15,553 nt of DNA. It comes from Chloroflexia bacterium (lineage in GTDB: Bacteria > Chloroflexota > Chloroflexia > QHBQ01 > JADMIH01). The stretch lies in assembly GCA_025927935.1 (NCBI GenBank), contig JAICKM010000072.1, positions 1-15,553 of the forward strand, given 5' to 3'. Positions 14,042 through 15,553 of the stretch are shown here, one piece after another (the stretch's first letter is position 1; each line of letters begins with the position of its first letter). The notes beneath the pieces were generated by a model that had not been told where the DNA came from, ran no database searches, and worked only from the letters and a program-made list of their open reading frames with translations. The position numbers and the translations under genes were made by a program.

Positions 14042-14116
14042 TAGCAGGTAGCCTCGACCCGGCGGGGACGAACCGGGACCGGCCGGGGCGTGAGGCAACG
14101 CCGGCGAGAGACCCGT

Positions 14117-14581
14117 ATGGGCAAGCATCGAACAACGGCCGTAAGGCCCCGAAGAGCGTCGCGCGGGGTCCGGCGGGGTAGCGCCCTGCTGGAACTGGCC
14201 CTTGTGCTGCCGTTTTTGGCGGCGTTGCTGCTGGGCGTCGCCGACATTGCCCGCGCCTATGGGGAGCAAGTTGCGGTCGCCGAGGCCGCCCACCAGGGCG
14301 CGCGGGCCTGGGCGCTCACCAACGGCAATGCCCCGGCGGTGCAAACCGCTATCGACAGCGCGATTAACGATCCCGATCTCAGGGGACGCATTACCCGGTT
14401 GAATATCTGCTACGATCCACCCAATCCCGATTGTGGATCTGATTATACGCCCGGTGCGGTGAGCGTGCGGATTATCTACCGCTATAATCTGCTGTTCGGT
14501 TTCTTCGACGATCTCGTTGGCGGAGAGCAGTTGACTTTGTCGAACAGCGCGACGATGCCTCTGGGTGTAACCGGCCCCTAG
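14117..14581 (+). CDS. TadE-like pseudopilin
   Basis: Small type IVb/Tad pseudopilin (154 aa), expected in the cell envelope as part of a Flp/Tad pilus. A basic N-terminus (RPRRASRGVRR) precedes the TadE signature GSALLELALVLPFLAALLLGV with conserved Glu26, then AEAAHQGARAWAL and an extracytoplasmic beta-rich tail. Two cysteines (C98, C106 in NICYDPPNPDC) lie outside the membrane and could form a disulfide. ATG 14117 is chosen: GAGAG lies 6 nt upstream and the promoter at 14013-14041 fits. A GTG at 14090 in the same frame would add nine mostly basic residues. First of three consecutive genes of the same class. Confidence 0.85.
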   Translation: MGKHRTTAVRPRRASRGVRRGSALLELALVLPFLAALLLGVADIARAYGEQVAVAEAAHQGARAWALTNGNAPAVQTAIDSAINDPDLRGRITRLNICYDPPNPDCGSDYTPGAVSVRIIYRYNLLFGFFDDLVGGEQLTLSNSATMPLGVTGP

Positions 14582-14605
14582 TTACCGCTGTGCCAAGGAC
14601 CCCTT

Positions 14606-15109
14606 ATGCAGCATGCTCCTCTATTTCTCCCGGCGCCCCGGCGCAGACGGCGCGGCCAGGCGATGGTCGAGTTTGCCCTGACCGCCACGCTGCTGTTCCT
14701 GCTGGTGGTCGGGATCATCGAGGTCTCGCGGGGCATCCTAACCATTAATATGTTGAGCAACGGGGCGCGGGAAGCGGCACATTATGCCGCGTTGCATCCC
14801 GAACTGGATGCGGCCACGCTGACCGCCAATGCCCACAGCCGGGTGGTGGATGCCAGCCTGGGTCTGGCCGATCCCGCCGCCCTCCAGACGCAGATCGATT
14901 GTCCAAGCTGTCGTGGCGGCGCATCCGAGTGCCTCGACCCGGCGCTGGTACCGCCCCCTGCTGTGCCGGGACCGGCCTGCGACGCGCTGGCGCAGCGCCT
15001 GACCGTGACGGCGACCGTGGCTTACACTTTTACCACGGTCGCGCCGATCCCCGGCCTGACCAACGGGATCCCGATCGTGTTTTCGTCCACGGCCCAACGG
15101 GAGCGTTAA
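14606..15109 (+). CDS. second TadE-like pseudopilin
   Basis: 167-aa Tad pseudopilin, probable partner of the preceding one. After PRRRRR comes the signature GQAMVEFALTATLLFLLVVG with Glu22, then NGAREAAHYAALHP, the usual short Ala-rich segment. The extracytoplasmic part has four cysteines (C99, C102, C109, C125) and a final strand pair RLTVTATVAYTFTTVAPI that resembles the C-terminus of TadE proteins. AAGGA lies 6 nt before the ATG. It starts 24 nt after the previous stop codon and ends 1 nt before the next start, whose Shine-Dalgarno lies inside this gene, so the run is an operon. Confidence 0.87.
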   Translation: MQHAPLFLPAPRRRRRGQAMVEFALTATLLFLLVVGIIEVSRGILTINMLSNGAREAAHYAALHPELDAATLTANAHSRVVDASLGLADPAALQTQIDCPSCRGGASECLDPALVPPPAVPGPACDALAQRLTVTATVAYTFTTVAPIPGLTNGIPIVFSSTAQRER

Positions 15110-15110
15110 T

Positions 15111-15553
15111 ATGGCAAAGACGCGATTGTTGCTGCGGGACCGCGTGCGCCGCGGCCAGACCATCGTCATCGTTGCGCTCAGCGCCCTGGTGCTCCTCGGC
15201 CTGGTGGCGCTGGCCGTGGATGGCGGCAGCGCCCTGGTGCAGCGGCGCAACATGCAGAACGCCGCCGACGCCGCCGCGCTGGCCGCCGCCCAGCTTTTGC
15301 AGAGCAACATGACGACGAGTTGCACGAATATCGGCCCAATCCCTTGCTATCCCGCGTACCTGCTCACGAAACAAGATGTCCTTAATCGCGTGCAACAGTT
15401 AACTACGGCAAACGGCGCGCAGAATTACACGCTGGAATATCACTTCAACACCTGTCAATCCCCCCCCTGCTACGCGGCACCACCAGGTCCGGCAACAGAT
15501 CCGCTGCCGCCTCTGTCTCCTGGGAATCCTTGGATAGATGGGGTGCGTGTCAC
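15111..15553 (+). CDS. TadG-like pilus protein (3' end outside window)
   Basis: Open from ATG 15111 to the window end, giving the first 147 residues of a longer protein. The N-terminus RRGQTIVIVALSALVLLGLVALAVDGG followed by ALVQRRNMQNAADAAALAAAQ is the TadG/putative Flp pilus-assembly signature: one membrane helix and then the NAADAAALA motif. Cysteines C71, C79, C115 and C120 follow, and a Pro-rich segment (121-140) is reached before the window ends. GGGAG lies 7 nt before the ATG, within the end of the preceding gene, so translation is probably coupled. TadG usually carries a von Willebrand A or long C-terminal domain; whether this one does cannot be seen. Confidence 0.85.
   Translation, partial: MAKTRLLLRDRVRRGQTIVIVALSALVLLGLVALAVDGGSALVQRRNMQNAADAAALAAAQLLQSNMTTSCTNIGPIPCYPAYLLTKQDVLNRVQQLTTANGAQNYTLEYHFNTCQSPPCYAAPPGPATDPLPPLSPGNPWIDGVRV

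Larger units (their letters stand above)
13699..14116. other. divergent promoter region between kinase and Tad genes
   Basis: No convincing gene lies in these 418 bases. They contain the kinase promoter (13812-13840), an ATTATAAT palindrome (13926-13933) that gives a second possible kinase -10 with TTGTAC 17 nt upstream, a 9-bp perfect hairpin/operator candidate (13976-14000), and the Tad promoter (14013-14041). A 15-codon open frame runs into the kinase start (see findings). Confidence 0.65.

Noticed and set aside
13695..14135. 146-codon minus-strand frame in the divergent region
   Set aside because: It would span both promoters and has low-complexity Arg/Pro/Gly content; only its last 15 codons are noted, as a possible upstream frame.

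Overview
This is a high-GC bacterial segment packed with coding sequence. Several features suggest a Chloroflexota-like bacterium, but this is inference because there is no rRNA or other marker gene. They are the dispersed hairpin repeats (GTCATTCTGAGCG... and GGGGCCGGTTTCAAACCGGCCC types), a Hanks-type kinase with a zinc ribbon, Tad-type pseudopilins with TadG, and an AlgI/SGNH acyl-transfer pair in one locus.

Layout. Positions 1-191 hold inverted copies of a dispersed hairpin repeat. Eight minus-strand genes follow, listed by rising coordinate: an S9 peptidase (190-2142), an acetyl/propionyl-CoA synthetase-type ligase (2385-4316), a secreted beta-propeller plus beta-helix protein (4618-6531), an SGNH-fold protein (6983-8182) coupled to an AlgI-like MBOAT acyltransferase (8184-9629), a PAS-GGDEF-EAL protein (9976-12153), a PilZ protein (12264-12605) and a zinc-ribbon Ser/Thr kinase (12700-13698). 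A divergent promoter region (13699-14116) separates these from a plus-strand Tad run: two TadE-like pseudopilins (14117-14581, 14606-15109) and a TadG-like protein cut by the window end (15111-15553).

How the parts may work together. The kinase, PilZ and GGDEF-EAL genes run in the same order as transcription and look like one signalling unit built around c-di-GMP. Its EAL domain has lost two catalytic glutamates while its GGDEF domain and inhibitory site are intact, so it is probably a c-di-GMP synthase. The PilZ protein has a one-residue change in its second binding motif. The neighbouring outputs (polysaccharide O-acylation pair, secreted adhesin/glycan-type protein, Tad pilus genes) are all surface functions that c-di-GMP commonly controls. 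That link is inferred from proximity.

Most notable non-coding signals. A perfect TTGACA-17-TATAAT promoter with two tandem 11-bp repeats next to its -35 drives the secreted protein through a leader of about 310 nt. Copies of the window-start repeat show compensatory changes in a hairpin stem. A repeat cluster at 9700-9964 contains three different repeat families. Clear sigma70-type promoters are also present for the MBOAT, kinase and Tad genes.
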